This document shows positions 15,647 to 24,204 of a DNA stretch of 37,493 nucleotides, one piece after another. The DNA is from Ktedonobacteraceae bacterium. Its GTDB lineage: Bacteria > Chloroflexota > Ktedonobacteria > Ktedonobacterales > Ktedonobacteraceae. The notes below the pieces were generated by a model that did no database searches, had not been told where the DNA came from, and worked only from the letters and a program-made list of their open reading frames with translations. Made by a program: the position numbers and the translations under genes. The stretch is taken from contig JAICIM010000003.1 in the NCBI GenBank assembly GCA_025928885.1, positions 1 to 37,493 on the forward strand. Reading direction: 5' to 3'. The first letter of the stretch is position 1. Every line of letters starts with the position of its first letter.

Positions 15647-18175
15647 TTATGCTTCAGAACCGGGGCCACTCTCGCCACCAGCCGAGAGCGCTGCTTCAGG
15701 GGTCGCAGGTGGCGGCAACTGCTCGATGCGGCTGCGTACCTGGAGAACCAGGTTGCCATCTTCCACCACGGCCTCTACCAGATCGCCGGGGCGGTACTTA
15801 CCCTGTAACAGACCTTCAGCCAGAGTATCTTCAACCATACTCTGAATCGTGCGGCGCAACGGACGCGCCCCATATTCAGGATTGAAGCCCTTCTCAATAA
15901 GGAAGTCCTTAGAAGGTTGTGGCACGACCAGTTCGATCTGCTGTTCTGTCAACTGCACACGAACGCGGTTGAGCAATAGATCGACGATGGCGTACATCTC
16001 TTCCATGCGCAGTGAATGGAAGACGATCACTTCGTCAATACGGTTCAGGAACTCAGGTTTGAAGGTATTCTTCAATTCGCCGAGCACCTTGTTTTTCATG
16101 TTATCGTAATCGGCCTGTTGAGCTTTCGCTTTGTCTTTCGACTGACGGAAGCCGATCGATGCCTCTTTGTTGAGCAGGGCAGCGCCGACATTCGATGTCA
16201 TGATGATAACGGTGTTGCGGAAGTCCACCGTTCGTCCTTTGGCGTCGGTCAACTTGCCATCTTCCAGAATCTGAAGCAGCATGTTGAAGACATCAGGGTG
16301 AGCCTTTTCGATTTCGTCAAGCAGGATCACACTGTAGGACTTGCGGCGCACAGCCTCGGTAAGCTGACCCCCTTCTTCATAGCCGACGTATCCTGGAGGT
16401 GCGCCGACCAGACGTGCGGCGGCGTGGCGCTCCATGAACTCGGACATGTCGATTTTGATCAGTGCCTCTTCGCTGCCGAACATAAACTCGGCGAGCGTCT
16501 TGGCAAGCTCAGTCTTACCAACACCGGTTGGACCCATAAAGATGAACGAACCGATCGGGCGTTTCGGATCTTTCAGACCGGCACGGGCGCGACGAACGGC
16601 GCGTGCGATCTTTTCAATCGCCTCGTTCTGACCGATAACGCGAGCGTGCAGAGCCTCCTCCATCTGGAGCAAGCGCTGTGACTCTTCCTGCGCAATACGC
16701 ATCACAGGGATGCCGGTCCACATTGAGACGATCTGAGCGATTTCCTCTTCGCCAACGACGGGTTTATCGCTGCCACGCTCGCGATGCCAGCCGGACTCCA
16801 GCTTGGCGATGCGGTCGCGCAGTTTCACCTCGCGGTCGCGCAATTCGGCGGCCAGTTCGTATTCTTGCTGCTGGATGGCGGCTTCCTTCTCGCGAAGCAC
16901 CGACTCCAGACCCTTCATCGCCTCTTTGAGGTTGAGAGGAGCCAGAGAGTTCTGCATGCGTACGCGGCTGGCAGCTTCGTCGATCAGGTCGATGGCCTTA
17001 TCCGGCATGAAACGATCAGTTATATAACGGCTCGCCATATCGGTTGCGGCTTTGAGCGCCTCATCGGTAATCGTTAGTCGATGGTGCTGCTCATAGCGCT
17101 CGCGGATACCCTTGAGGATCTCAATGGTTTCCTCGACCGAAGGCTCGCGGACAATCACTTCCTGGAAGCGGCGTTGAAGGGCGGCATCGCGCTCGATGTA
17201 CTTGCGGTATTCATCGAGAGTGGTGGCACCAATGCATTGCAGTTCGCCACGGGCGAGTGCAGGCTTCAGGATATTCGCGGCATCGACTGCACCTTCAGCG
17301 GCACCAGCCCCGACGAGGGTATGCACCTCGTCAATGAAGATGATACAGTCGCGGCTGTTGCGAATTTCCTCGATAATCTTCTTCAACCGCTCTTCAAATT
17401 CACCACGATATTTGGTACCGGCAACCAGAGACCCGACATCAAGAGTCAGCAGGCGTTTACCAGCCAGCGTCTCAGGCACTTCGCCAGAGATCAGGCGCTG
17501 GGCCAGGCCCTCAACGATGGCCGTTTTACCGACGCCAGGCTCACCGATAAGAGCGGGATTGTTCTTATTGCGGCGGGAGAGAATCTGGATGACGCGTTCG
17601 ATCTCCTGATGGCGACCGATGACGGGATCAAGGGTGCCTGCACGAGCAGCTGCCGTGAGGTCGATGCCCATTTGATCGATCGTGGGTGTTTTGGAGTGTT
17701 TGGGTTCGCGTTCGCCGGAGGCACCAGACTGGCTGAGCACCTGAATGGTCTGCGTGCGAACTTTTTCGAGGTTGACGCCCAGGCTTTCCAGGACGCCAGC
17801 CGCGATACCCTCTCCCTCACGAACCAATCCGAGCAGGAGATGTTCGGTACCGATATAATGATGATTCAGGCGACGAGCTTCATCAACAGCTAGCTCGATC
17901 ACCTTTTTGGCACGTGGCGTCAGACCGATCTCGCCCAGGACGATGCGGTCGCCACGGCCAATGATAAATTCAACGGCGCTACGAACTTTGTTAAGTTCGA
18001 CACCGAGATTGGCTAGAACTTTTGCAGCAACACCTTCGCCTTCGCGCACAAGGCCCAGCAGGAGATGCTCTGTACCAATGTAATTATGCTGGAAGCGTTG
18101 AGCTTCTTCTTGAGCGAGACTCAAGACTTTCCTGGCTCGCTCTGTGAACTTATCAAACCTATCTCTATCGTTCAC
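15647..18175 (-). CDS. clpC: ATP-dependent Clp protease ATPase subunit ClpC
   Basis: An 842-residue class I Hsp100 unfoldase that feeds proteins to ClpP. The N-domain has two copies of the Clp repeat ([19 protein letters not shown] near 30 and [19 protein letters not shown] near 105). The first AAA module has Walker [10 protein letters not shown] near 215, and the second has GPTGVGKTE near 550. Between them the M-domain with a UVR-like segment ([20 protein letters not shown]) marks ClpC rather than ClpA or ClpB. The tail beyond about 815 is poorly conserved. No ctsR, mcsA or mcsB genes precede it and no CtsR or CIRCE operator is visible, so control must differ from Bacillus. Promoter P1 lies 70 bases upstream. 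Confidence 0.97.
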   Translation of the reverse strand: MNDRDRFDKFTERARKVLSLAQEEAQRFQHNYIGTEHLLLGLVREGEGVAAKVLANLGVELNKVRSAVEFIIGRGDRIVLGEIGLTPRAKKVIELAVDEARRLNHHYIGTEHLLLGLVREGEGIAAGVLESLGVNLEKVRTQTIQVLSQSGASGEREPKHSKTPTIDQMGIDLTAAARAGTLDPVIGRHQEIERVIQILSRRNKNNPALIGEPGVGKTAIVEGLAQRLISGEVPETLAGKRLLTLDVGSLVAGTKYRGEFEERLKKIIEEIRNSRDCIIFIDEVHTLVGAGAAEGAVDAANILKPALARGELQCIGATTLDEYRKYIERDAALQRRFQEVIVREPSVEETIEILKGIRERYEQHHRLTITDEALKAATDMASRYITDRFMPDKAIDLIDEAASRVRMQNSLAPLNLKEAMKGLESVLREKEAAIQQQEYELAAELRDREVKLRDRIAKLESGWHRERGSDKPVVGEEEIAQIVSMWTGIPVMRIAQEESQRLLQMEEALHARVIGQNEAIEKIARAVRRARAGLKDPKRPIGSFIFMGPTGVGKTELAKTLAEFMFGSEEALIKIDMSEFMERHAAARLVGAPPGYVGYEEGGQLTEAVRRKSYSVILLDEIEKAHPDVFNMLLQILEDGKLTDAKGRTVDFRNTVIIMTSNVGAALLNKEASIGFRQSKDKAKAQQADYDNMKNKVLGELKNTFKPEFLNRIDEVIVFHSLRMEEMYAIVDLLLNRVRVQLTEQQIELVVPQPSKDFLIEKGFNPEYGARPLRRTIQSMVEDTLAEGLLQGKYRPGDLVEAVVEDGNLVLQVRSRIEQLPPPATPEAALSAGGESGPGSEA

Positions 18176-18252
18176 CTGTTTGTCACCCCCCTTTCACAGT
18201 GGCAGAGGGTGGAACCGAGCCCTCTGTGTCGCTCAGGTAAACTATTTGCTTC

Positions 18253-18281
18253 ATCATACAACACCCAACATACTGCGTCAA
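18253..18281 (-). promoter_or_regulatory. clpC: clpC promoter P1
   Basis: On the minus strand: TTGACG, 17 bases, TATGAT. Predicted start near 18246, about 70 bases before the clpC ATG. The surrounding 55-65 bases closely resemble P2 at 18699-18727. Confidence 0.7.
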
Positions 18282-18343
18282 GGATAACAACCGTAGCCTC
18301 CCGTCTGTCAATAAACGCTCCTTACTTCTTACTGTGAAACAAT

Positions 18344-18391
18344 CGACCTCCGCGCTGCCCTACTAGAGACGTGTACGCAGCGGAGAGGTCG
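18344..18391 (-). terminator. imperfect hairpin between the two duplicated promoters
   Basis: CGACCTC/GAGGTCG and CGCTGC/GCAGCG pair around a 2x2 internal loop. It lies about 48 bases past the stop-like end of the rpsA-tail remnant, as the true rpsA terminator follows the true stop. On the minus strand it is followed by ATTGTTTC, a weak U-tract. Confidence 0.4.
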
Positions 18392-18433
18392 GGTGGATCA
18401 TCTGTTCAGGTACGACGTGCTTAACCAGCAAGT

Positions 18434-18500
18434 GAGCTTACTTTTTGTTGCCTCCGTATCTTCTTTGATGCGTTGACGAGTGGCTGTGCGGAGTTCAACG
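18434..18500 (-). pseudogene. remnant of the 3' end of the rpsA-like gene
   Basis: On the minus strand the sequence around AAAGAAGATACGGA followed by a TAAGC stop region matches the 3' end of the rpsA-like gene (22 of 26 bases in the best block, with the same stop context). In frame it reads RQRIKEDTEATK, against [12 protein letters not shown] in the intact gene. An upstream TGA and the lack of a start codon show it is not a gene. It is part of a diverged tandem duplication. Confidence 0.6.
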
Positions 18501-18698
18501 CGCTTCCTTCAGCCAGAGAGCGATAAACTGATGTCTTTCTACTCTGAGAATAACAGAGAAACGACTTGCCCTAGAATGATATGAAGTTGTACAGAAAGAA
18601 ATGTTTCGCGTACAAACGACGTAAGGTGCTAGATAGTAGCTCTTTGACAAGCCGACGCTGGAAAGACTTCCTGTCTCACTTAGTAAACTGTGCATTCC

Positions 18699-18727
18699 AT
18701 CATACTACACCTATTTTATAGCGTCAA
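18699..18727 (-). promoter_or_regulatory. promoter P2, diverged copy of the clpC promoter
   Basis: On the minus strand: TTGACG, 17 bases, TATGAT, identical boxes and spacing to P1, with shared flanks TATCC before the -35 and AGTTTAC after the -10. It would start near 18692 and read about 350 bases of sequence with no credible gene up to the hairpin at 18344-18391, or on into clpC. The track's 66-codon ORF at 18495-18695 starts within three bases of this point and does not look like protein. Confidence 0.6.
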
Positions 18728-18798
18728 GGATATCAATTTCTGATGTTTTTGTTTCAGTGAAGGTGTAGAGAAGGTTGCTACTGTTTTCACTACGAATG

Positions 18799-18842
18799 AA
18801 AAAAGATCGGGTTGAGTTGCTGTTTGGCTGCTCAACCCGATC
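18799..18842 (-). terminator. rpsA terminator
   Basis: GATCGGGTTGAG pairs perfectly with CTCAACCCGATC (12 bp), followed on the minus strand by TTTTTTC. It begins about 70 bases after the rpsA stop. Confidence 0.85.
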
Positions 18843-18914
18843 CAGGGAATTCTGTGAAGAAGATGCGGTGACATGACGAAGAGAGGAATAATTTCCTACT
18901 CGCTCGCTTGTCGC

Positions 18915-20438
18915 TTACTCGTTGTTGTCCGTATCTTCTTTTGTGCGCTGTCGTGCTGCGCGGAATGCTTCGGCCATAGCGGTTAGCTCGCCATCGTCCC
19001 CGAGACCAGAATTGTCACCGGTTCGTTCGCGCTCGCGACGATCGTTCCGCTCGCGTCTGGGTGCATGTTCCGGCTGAGAAGCCGCTTCCAGCGAAGGAGT
19101 TGTTGCCTCCAGCGAAGGAATAGTTTTCTCAGGTATGGGAGCGGCTGCAACCGGAGCTGCTGGAGCTGCGCTGGTCTCTTCTGCACCTTCTGGGGCCGCC
19201 TCTTTGGCTTCGGCGGTCTCATCGGTTTGGCGGAGGCTCAGGCCCAGGCGGCGGCGCTCGGCATCGATACGCAGGATGCGCAGTTGTAACTGAGCACCTT
19301 CATGGAGCACCGTTTTGGGATCAACTCCTTGCGGAAGTTCTGACTGATGGATCAGACCCTCGATGCCGTCTTCGATGCGGGCAAAAGCACCAAAGGGAGC
19401 AATCTTTGTCACGGTGCCGGTCACCATCTGACCGGGGGTGTAACGCTGTTCAACTGTGGTCCAGGGATCAACCTCGGCGCGTTTGATCGAGAGAGCAATT
19501 TTCTTTTTCTCTTTATCGACGCTGAGAACCTGGACCTCGACTTCCTGGCCGACGTGAAGCACTTCGCTGGGATGGTTGACGCGGCTCCATGCGAGCTGGC
19601 TAATATGGACCAGTCCGTCGGCACCACCCAGATCCACGAAGGCCCCAAAGTTGGCGAGGTTGCTGACCACGCCTTTGCGCACTTCGCCGGGTTTGAGTTC
19701 ATCGAGCAGTTCCTCGCGGCGGCGCTGACGCCATTCCTGGACGGCCAGGCGCTCCGAGAGGATCAGGCGATTCCGCGCCCGATTGATCTCGATGATTTTG
19801 AGTTGCAGCTCTTTGTCCTTCATCGCCTGAAGCTTGGCCGCAGTCTCCTGATTCTCGCCGCCAGCCGCAACCTCTTCGCGCTTGAGGTTGAGGATCTGCG
19901 AGATCGGCACGAAGCCGCGAATACCGGCGACATCCACAATCAAGCCACCCTTGTTGTAGTCAATGACTTTGGCTTTGAGGAGTTCGCCATTTTTGAACTG
20001 CTCTTCGGCGATGCGCCACTGGCGTTCGGTGTTGGCCCGTTTTAATGAGAGGACCGCATGCCCCTCCGACGTTTCGGGCTGGATCACATAGACCAGCACT
20101 TTGTCGTTGAGGTGAAGCTCACTAAAGGAACCGTAACCGTTGGCTGGCAATTCTTTGGTTGAGAGGACGCCCTCAGATTTGAGGCCAATATCAACCAGAA
20201 TTTCGTCCTGGTCGATACGCACGATTACGCCTTCGACCACATCGCCTCGCTTAATGTTGATGGGAGTTGTTGAGAGTGCCAGCAACGCTTCCATCTCATT
20301 TTGGTTCATGTCTTCTACTTCGGGGTTGCTGTTGTTTTGCCCTTGTGGGTCATTGCCTTCGATCATCGTCTGTACCCGCCCGCTGTTAAGATTTTCCGCT
20401 GGCTCTGTCGAAAGGTCGCCGTGCTGTTGTGCTTGCAT
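18915..20438 (-). CDS. rpsA: 30S ribosomal protein S1 homolog (four S1 domains)
   Basis: A 507-residue RNA-binding protein. Four S1 domains are recognisable at about 65, 150, 250 and 335: [59 protein letters not shown] and [20 protein letters not shown]. The third and fourth carry the FGAF and LIH/LVH core. The first 55 residues are polar, and the last 100 are low-complexity (A/P/E-rich, then R/D/E-rich). In other bacteria S1 brings mRNA to the 30S subunit; Gram-positive four-domain forms may do this less strictly. AAGGGGG lies 10 bases upstream of the ATG. Confidence 0.93.
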   Translation of the reverse strand: MQAQQHGDLSTEPAENLNSGRVQTMIEGNDPQGQNNSNPEVEDMNQNEMEALLALSTTPINIKRGDVVEGVIVRIDQDEILVDIGLKSEGVLSTKELPANGYGSFSELHLNDKVLVYVIQPETSEGHAVLSLKRANTERQWRIAEEQFKNGELLKAKVIDYNKGGLIVDVAGIRGFVPISQILNLKREEVAAGGENQETAAKLQAMKDKELQLKIIEINRARNRLILSERLAVQEWRQRRREELLDELKPGEVRKGVVSNLANFGAFVDLGGADGLVHISQLAWSRVNHPSEVLHVGQEVEVQVLSVDKEKKKIALSIKRAEVDPWTTVEQRYTPGQMVTGTVTKIAPFGAFARIEDGIEGLIHQSELPQGVDPKTVLHEGAQLQLRILRIDAERRRLGLSLRQTDETAEAKEAAPEGAEETSAAPAAPVAAAPIPEKTIPSLEATTPSLEAASQPEHAPRRERNDRRERERTGDNSGLGDDGELTAMAEAFRAARQRTKEDTDNNE

Positions 20439-20826
20439 GGGTAAAAAACCCCCTTCGATCCACGGTTATTGCCCGTGCCGATGACGATCTCCCTGGCTTG
20501 TGCTGACAAGAGTATGCCGAGATTACTATTCCCGATATAGCTATCGGCGTTCCCTGTTACTGCTGCAACCCTTGCGCCCCTTTGAAGAGCGAGAAGGGCC
20601 TCATTATTGAGAAGCACGGGGAGTATATACCATCGGACCTGGGCTTATTCGGAGGAGGTACTCAGGCGGTCATCGTTTCGGTCTTCTGTACTTTGTTGTC
20701 ATTAAAAAGTACGTATTGGACCTGTTGTTTGCTCTACAGAACGGTGATACGAAACGATACTCGCAGGCAGGTAAGCCATAGTACGACACATATAGTGCGC
20801 CTGGACAAAGCATACCCCCACTCGAT
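20439..20826 (-). other. long 5' leader of rpsA (~390 nt)
   Basis: From the predicted start near 20826 to the ATG at 20438 there is no convincing gene. An 84-codon GTG-started ORF (20363-20617) overlaps the rpsA start in another frame and is probably chance. Visible structure includes CCGATA/TATCGG (20532-20547) and a small GGG/CCC hairpin at the ribosome binding site. Such a leader could host S1 autoregulation, but no known element is recognised. Confidence 0.45.
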
Positions 20827-20832
20827 GCTGTA

Positions 20833-20861
20833 ATTATACCAAAAGCCGTCCTTGAATGCAA
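20833..20861 (-). promoter_or_regulatory. rpsA: rpsA promoter
   Basis: On the minus strand: TTGCAT, 17 bases, TATAAT (perfect -10). It is the best promoter in the 640-base gap upstream of rpsA. The rest of the gap (20862-21062) is AT-rich with nothing else recognisable. Confidence 0.65.
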
Positions 20862-21062
20862 GACAATACGCAGCCTTTTAGCAACTCTCTCCGATGCCAA
20901 ATTATTATATCACAATTCCACATTGTACCATAGTAATGCAAACTTTGACAGGGAAAGATCGCAAAATTGCGGGATGAAAACCCACATTCTGGACGAGGAA
21001 CATGATATTTTTTTCTTCTTGCCGCTTCCTGAGCCGAAATGAAACACAAGAAGTCAAGAATA

Positions 21063-21071
21063 TGCTACAAT
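21063..21071 (+). promoter_or_regulatory. extended -10 promoter placed for a leaderless mRNA
   Basis: TGCTACAAT ends seven bases before the ATG at 21078, so transcription would begin at or within a base of the start codon. There is no Shine-Dalgarno before this ATG. Confidence 0.55.
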
Positions 21072-21077
21072 AAAACT

Positions 21078-21701
21078 ATGGAGGTAGACACAACTGCGAC
21101 GATCTTGCGCACCTTACGTGAGCGCCTGGCGCCCATCGAACGGGCCGACGTATTGATTGATACCGTCGAGGGCGAGCGACCACAGGCCCGGAAAGCGGCT
21201 GTTTTGTTGCCGCTCTTCGTGCAGAACGGGAAGCTCTCGCTTTTATTTATCCGCCGCGCCAGTACATTACGCGCCCATAGTGGCGAGATCGCGTTTCCGG
21301 GCGGCAGTCGTGATGCGACCGATGCCTCGCCCGTCATGACAGCACTCCGTGAGGCGTACGAGGAGGTCGGTCTGGAGACGACGCGTGTTGAGGTGCTTGG
21401 CCTGCTGCCTCCGGTATTTACCGTTGTCAGTAATTTTATCATTACGCCTGTAGTTGCGTATTTGCCCTGGGGGTCGGGCGAATTGCGCTTGCAACGCAGC
21501 GAGGTAACGGAGGTCATACTGGCTCCGCTCCACGAGCTGGCCAATCCTCTTATCGCTCGTCGCGAACAATGGACGCGTGGCGATGTCACTCGTACAGTAT
21601 ATTTTTATGATTATGGTTCTCACTGTATCTGGGGGGCGACAGGCAGGATGCTCAATGCGCTGCTCGAAGTTATAGTTGAGGGTGGACCGCAGGAACCATA
21701 G
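21078..21701 (+). CDS. Nudix hydrolase, CoA pyrophosphatase-like
   Basis: A 207-residue Nudix enzyme. The UPF0035 signature of CoA pyrophosphatases is visible (LLFIRRASTLRAHSGEIAFP, then GG). It is followed by the Nudix box GGSRDATDASPVMTALREAY plus EEVGL, in which the metal-binding REAYEE is intact and Asp replaces the first Glu, as is common in this subgroup. It would split CoA or its derivatives into phosphopantetheine and 3',5'-ADP. I start at MEVDTTA; the ORF-track start 13 codons upstream overlaps the -10 element. The mRNA appears leaderless. It stands alone on the plus strand. Confidence 0.88.
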   Translation: MEVDTTATILRTLRERLAPIERADVLIDTVEGERPQARKAAVLLPLFVQNGKLSLLFIRRASTLRAHSGEIAFPGGSRDATDASPVMTALREAYEEVGLETTRVEVLGLLPPVFTVVSNFIITPVVAYLPWGSGELRLQRSEVTEVILAPLHELANPLIARREQWTRGDVTRTVYFYDYGSHCIWGATGRMLNALLEVIVEGGPQEP

Positions 21702-21791
21702 CTGCTGCAAAGGGGATGCTTGCTCCATAGTGACTTGAATGATGGCATCAATTGACCAAATAGTCATAGAACTCTTGTCAATTGGTGGCAT

Positions 21792-21821
21792 TTGACTACA
21801 ATAAACAGTGAAGGCTATAGT
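21792..21821 (+). promoter_or_regulatory. promoter of the tail-anchored protein gene, with upstream inverted repeat
   Basis: TTGACT, 18 bases, TATAGT; start near 21828, about 80 bases before the GTG. Just upstream CAATTGAC (21749-21756) and GTCAATTG (21777-21784) form an 8-bp inverted repeat spaced by 20 bases, a possible operator. Confidence 0.5.
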
Positions 21822-21910
21822 ATTCTGAAATAAAGGTCTGTAGTGCGTACGTTGTAAGCTGTTCTTTGAAATTGCGGTTGGTCAGTACGTGTCCTTAGTG
21901 GAGAAAAATC

Positions 21911-22312
21911 GTGACATTGCCGACACCAGACGCTCACTTTTCGCAATCCCAGTCACAGCGACCACGAATGAGCCTACCAACTCACTCGATGCCTATATCA
22001 CCCTCACCTTCATCACCTTCATCACCTTCTCTTTCTACCCCTTTCGGGTCTGCTGCTGATTTTGCTGAAAATGTTGAGCATCAACACGCCATCGATTTTG
22101 CCACGCACTCCTGGGATCTGGCGACCGGCGGGTTAAAAACACTGACCGCAAAACGAGAACTCCCCACGCGATCGGATCGACGAGCGGCGGGCGTCAAAGT
22201 TGATGATCGGGCTGTTTCACGGAGTTATACCTTTGCCCTGGTCATCCTGGCCTGCGTTGTGTTGATGCTGATCGGTGGGGGTGTGGTGTTATTTGTAATG
22301 CTTCAGCCATAA
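21911..22312 (+). CDS. small tail-anchored membrane protein of unknown function
   Basis: A 133-residue protein with a GTG start and GGAG eight bases upstream. Residues 1-45 are Ser/Pro/Thr-rich, including an SPSSPSSPS run encoded by a 9-base tandem repeat. The middle (about 48-105) is polar and charged. A single hydrophobic helix ends the protein (YTFALVILACVVLMLIGGGV, about 106-130), so it should sit in the membrane with the bulk in the cytoplasm. No family is recognised. It converges with the P1 peptidase gene. Confidence 0.6.
   Translation: MTLPTPDAHFSQSQSQRPRMSLPTHSMPISPSPSSPSSPSLSTPFGSAADFAENVEHQHAIDFATHSWDLATGGLKTLTAKRELPTRSDRRAAGVKVDDRAVSRSYTFALVILACVVLMLIGGGVVLFVMLQP
22004..22030 (+). 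repeat. three tandem copies of TCACCTTCA
   Basis: Two exact copies and one with a final T encode Ser-Pro-Ser repeats in the tail-anchored protein. Copy number could vary. Confidence 0.8.
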
Positions 22313-22355
22313 CTGAATGGGAGTTACGCTGTTCACAAAACCTTTCACAATCTAG

Positions 22356-23312
22356 CTATCGCGTCATGCTACTCGCGGCTGGAATCCCGTGCAGGTCGCT
22401 GGCGTGCCTGATAGCCTTGAGAATGGCTCTGGCGAGCGTATCGGCTGCGGAGGCACCGACCATGCTGACGTATTGCGCTGCTTGTGCTGGATCAGACCTT
22501 GTTTGTGATCGTGGTCCCAGAGCGAGCGCAAAAACTGTGTCACCATCAAACATGGTATGTGCAGGTTGAATGACCTGCGCCATTCCGTCGTGCGCCATCT
22601 GTGCGACTTTATTGCACTGCTCCTTCGAGAGTGCAGCACTGGTGGCAACGACGGCAATAGTTGTGTTACCAAAGGGGTTGGCCGGTAAAATGCCATCCCC
22701 CAGTGGGTCACGCGCTCCAGCGATAATTTGCCGCGTGTCCAGATCAATAATATTGCCCAGTGCGTTCACGACGACGATCGCGCCTACCAGCGTGCCATCG
22801 GGAAGTCGTGAGCTGGCTGAACCTGTCCCTCCCTTCATTGCAAGGAGAGGGCCGACCAGTTTGCCCACCGTTGCGCCGGTGCCTCCACCGACGTTCCCCT
22901 GGGCAACGGGACCTGCGTTTGCCTGTTCGCAGGCACGATAGCCGGCGGCGGCATCTGGCCTGATGGTTGCGGAGCCAATGGGCAGATCAAAAATAGCGGC
23001 GGCTGGCACAATTGGTACGGTTGCGACGCCAACGTCGAGGCCAATGTTGTGCTCTTCCAGATAGCGCATGACGCCGCTGGCCGCGTCGAGGCCAAACGCG
23101 CTACCGCCGCTCAGCACGATGGCATGGACCTCCTCGACCATGTGCAGCGGGCGCAGCAGGTCCGTCTCGCGAGTGGCCGGTGCGCCGCCACGTACGTCCA
23201 CGCCTCCGACCGCCGGGGTATCGCAGAGCACAACTGTACAGCCCGTCGCAGCTTCCAGATTTGTGTCATGCCCCACGCGAATGCCAGGGATATCAGTAAT
23301 ATCATCATGCAT
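22356..23312 (-). CDS. P1/S58-family peptidase (DmpA-like aminopeptidase)
   Basis: A 318-residue Ntn-fold self-processing hydrolase. It opens DITDIPGIRVGHDTNLEAAT as these enzymes do. The segment VRGGAPATRETDLL and the glycine-rich SGGSAFGLDAASGVMRYL are conserved. The autocleavage site is likely in NPFGNTTIAVVATSA, where the Thr would become the N-terminal nucleophile of the small subunit. Members release N-terminal residues or hydrolyse amides and esters; the substrate here is unknown. It follows the thioesterase gene by 48 bases and is probably co-transcribed. Confidence 0.9.
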   Translation of the reverse strand: MHDDITDIPGIRVGHDTNLEAATGCTVVLCDTPAVGGVDVRGGAPATRETDLLRPLHMVEEVHAIVLSGGSAFGLDAASGVMRYLEEHNIGLDVGVATVPIVPAAAIFDLPIGSATIRPDAAAGYRACEQANAGPVAQGNVGGGTGATVGKLVGPLLAMKGGTGSASSRLPDGTLVGAIVVVNALGNIIDLDTRQIIAGARDPLGDGILPANPFGNTTIAVVATSAALSKEQCNKVAQMAHDGMAQVIQPAHTMFDGDTVFALALGPRSQTRSDPAQAAQYVSMVGASAADTLARAILKAIRHASDLHGIPAASSMTR

Positions 23313-23360
23313 AAGTGGTAAATCCCTTTCTCTCTTTTGTACGTCTCCGGGCGTATCTAT

Positions 23361-23828
23361 TTACAGTGTATCCTGCTCGTCTGGTGGCAGCACAACGTAG
23401 CGCCCCTTGAAGGAGACGGCCAGGCCAGCCTCGTTGCGGATCTCTGCCTGCAATTCTATTCGCGCCCTGTTATGTTTGCGAAAGGTCTGTTCCAGCCGCG
23501 CCACTTGTGTGGGAGAGGGCCGTTCGCAGGTGGCGCGAAAGTCGCTCTGTACCGGGAGCAGATAGCTGTTCGTGCTATCCTGAATAACAATTTTGCCGTG
23601 CAGTTGACGCTCTTTGAGGATGAGCCAGAGCTGTCCCCACCCGGCCAGTGTGACCAGTGCGTTCAGGCTGCCAGCAAATGCAGTGCCTTTATGGTTGATG
23701 TTTTGTGCAAGTGGCGCACTCAGGACGAGTCGCTGCTCATCGTAGCTCTCAAGGGTGATGCCTAAATGGCGTGTCACAGGGATTTCCAACCTCAATGTTT
23801 CCTGTAGTTCCAGTAATAGCTGCTCCAT
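23361..23828 (-). CDS. YiiD C-terminal-type thioesterase
   Basis: A 155-residue hotdog-fold protein matching the thioesterase domain found at the C-terminus of YiiD. The diagnostic segment is NHKGTAFAGSLNALVTLAGW, and IPVTRHLGITLESYDEQRLV forms the first strand region. It lacks the GNAT acetyltransferase domain fused to it in Enterobacteria. It would hydrolyse an acyl-thioester; the substrate is unknown. It is the first gene of a probable two-gene unit with the P1 peptidase. Confidence 0.82.
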   Translation of the reverse strand: MEQLLLELQETLRLEIPVTRHLGITLESYDEQRLVLSAPLAQNINHKGTAFAGSLNALVTLAGWGQLWLILKERQLHGKIVIQDSTNSYLLPVQSDFRATCERPSPTQVARLEQTFRKHNRARIELQAEIRNEAGLAVSFKGRYVVLPPDEQDTL

Positions 23829-23947
23829 AAATAGTTTCCTTAGAAAATAGCCTGCGCGGCGTGAAATGGTGCTTCTTGCGGCGCGAGGTCAGATGGATGG
23901 GGGTCTGCTTCCCAGAGAGAGGCAAATCCTGATGCTGTTTCTATCTC

Positions 23948-23976
23948 AGTATATATTATCGTCGATACCCTGTGAA
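23948..23976 (-). promoter_or_regulatory. promoter of the thioesterase-peptidase unit
   Basis: On the minus strand: TTCACA, 17 bases, TATACT (5 of 6 in both boxes). Start near 23941, leaving a leader of about 110 bases. The 376-base gap (23829-24204) otherwise holds only the divergent promoter at 24088-24117 and AT-rich sequence. Confidence 0.6.
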
Positions 23977-24087
23977 GTGCGCTGAGGAGAGTGATGCGAT
24001 CATTTTAGCAATAAGAGTAATAATAGACCATCAATATAATATATGTGTTTGATTATTGCGTTTTGCGCGAAAAGGTAAAACGGTATA

Positions 24088-24117
24088 TTGATTTTTATCT
24101 TGATTAAATGTTATTCT
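24088..24117 (+). promoter_or_regulatory. promoter of the HTH-methyltransferase pair
   Basis: TTGATT, 18 bases, TATTCT; start near 24124 and an 80-base leader. The -10 is imperfect. Confidence 0.4.
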
Positions 24118-24204
24118 ATAGTGGGGATTCCAGAGATGGTGATGGCTGTGACTAGCCATAAAGCGGTCATAAATGTTCTTTTCATGTAGGAGTTGGCGGA
24201 TTTT

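Noticed and set aside
18176-18300. CtsR or HrcA (CIRCE) operator in front of clpC
   Set aside because: No GGTCAAA heptad repeats or TTAGCACTC dyad are present on either strand.
18495-18695. 66-codon ORF starting at promoter P2
   Set aside because: The start codon is three bases from the predicted transcription start, the composition is unlike protein, and it crosses the duplicated region.
20363-20617. 84-codon GTG ORF upstream of and overlapping rpsA
   Set aside because: It overlaps the rpsA start in another frame, has no ribosome binding site and matches nothing I recognise. A leader reading is simpler.
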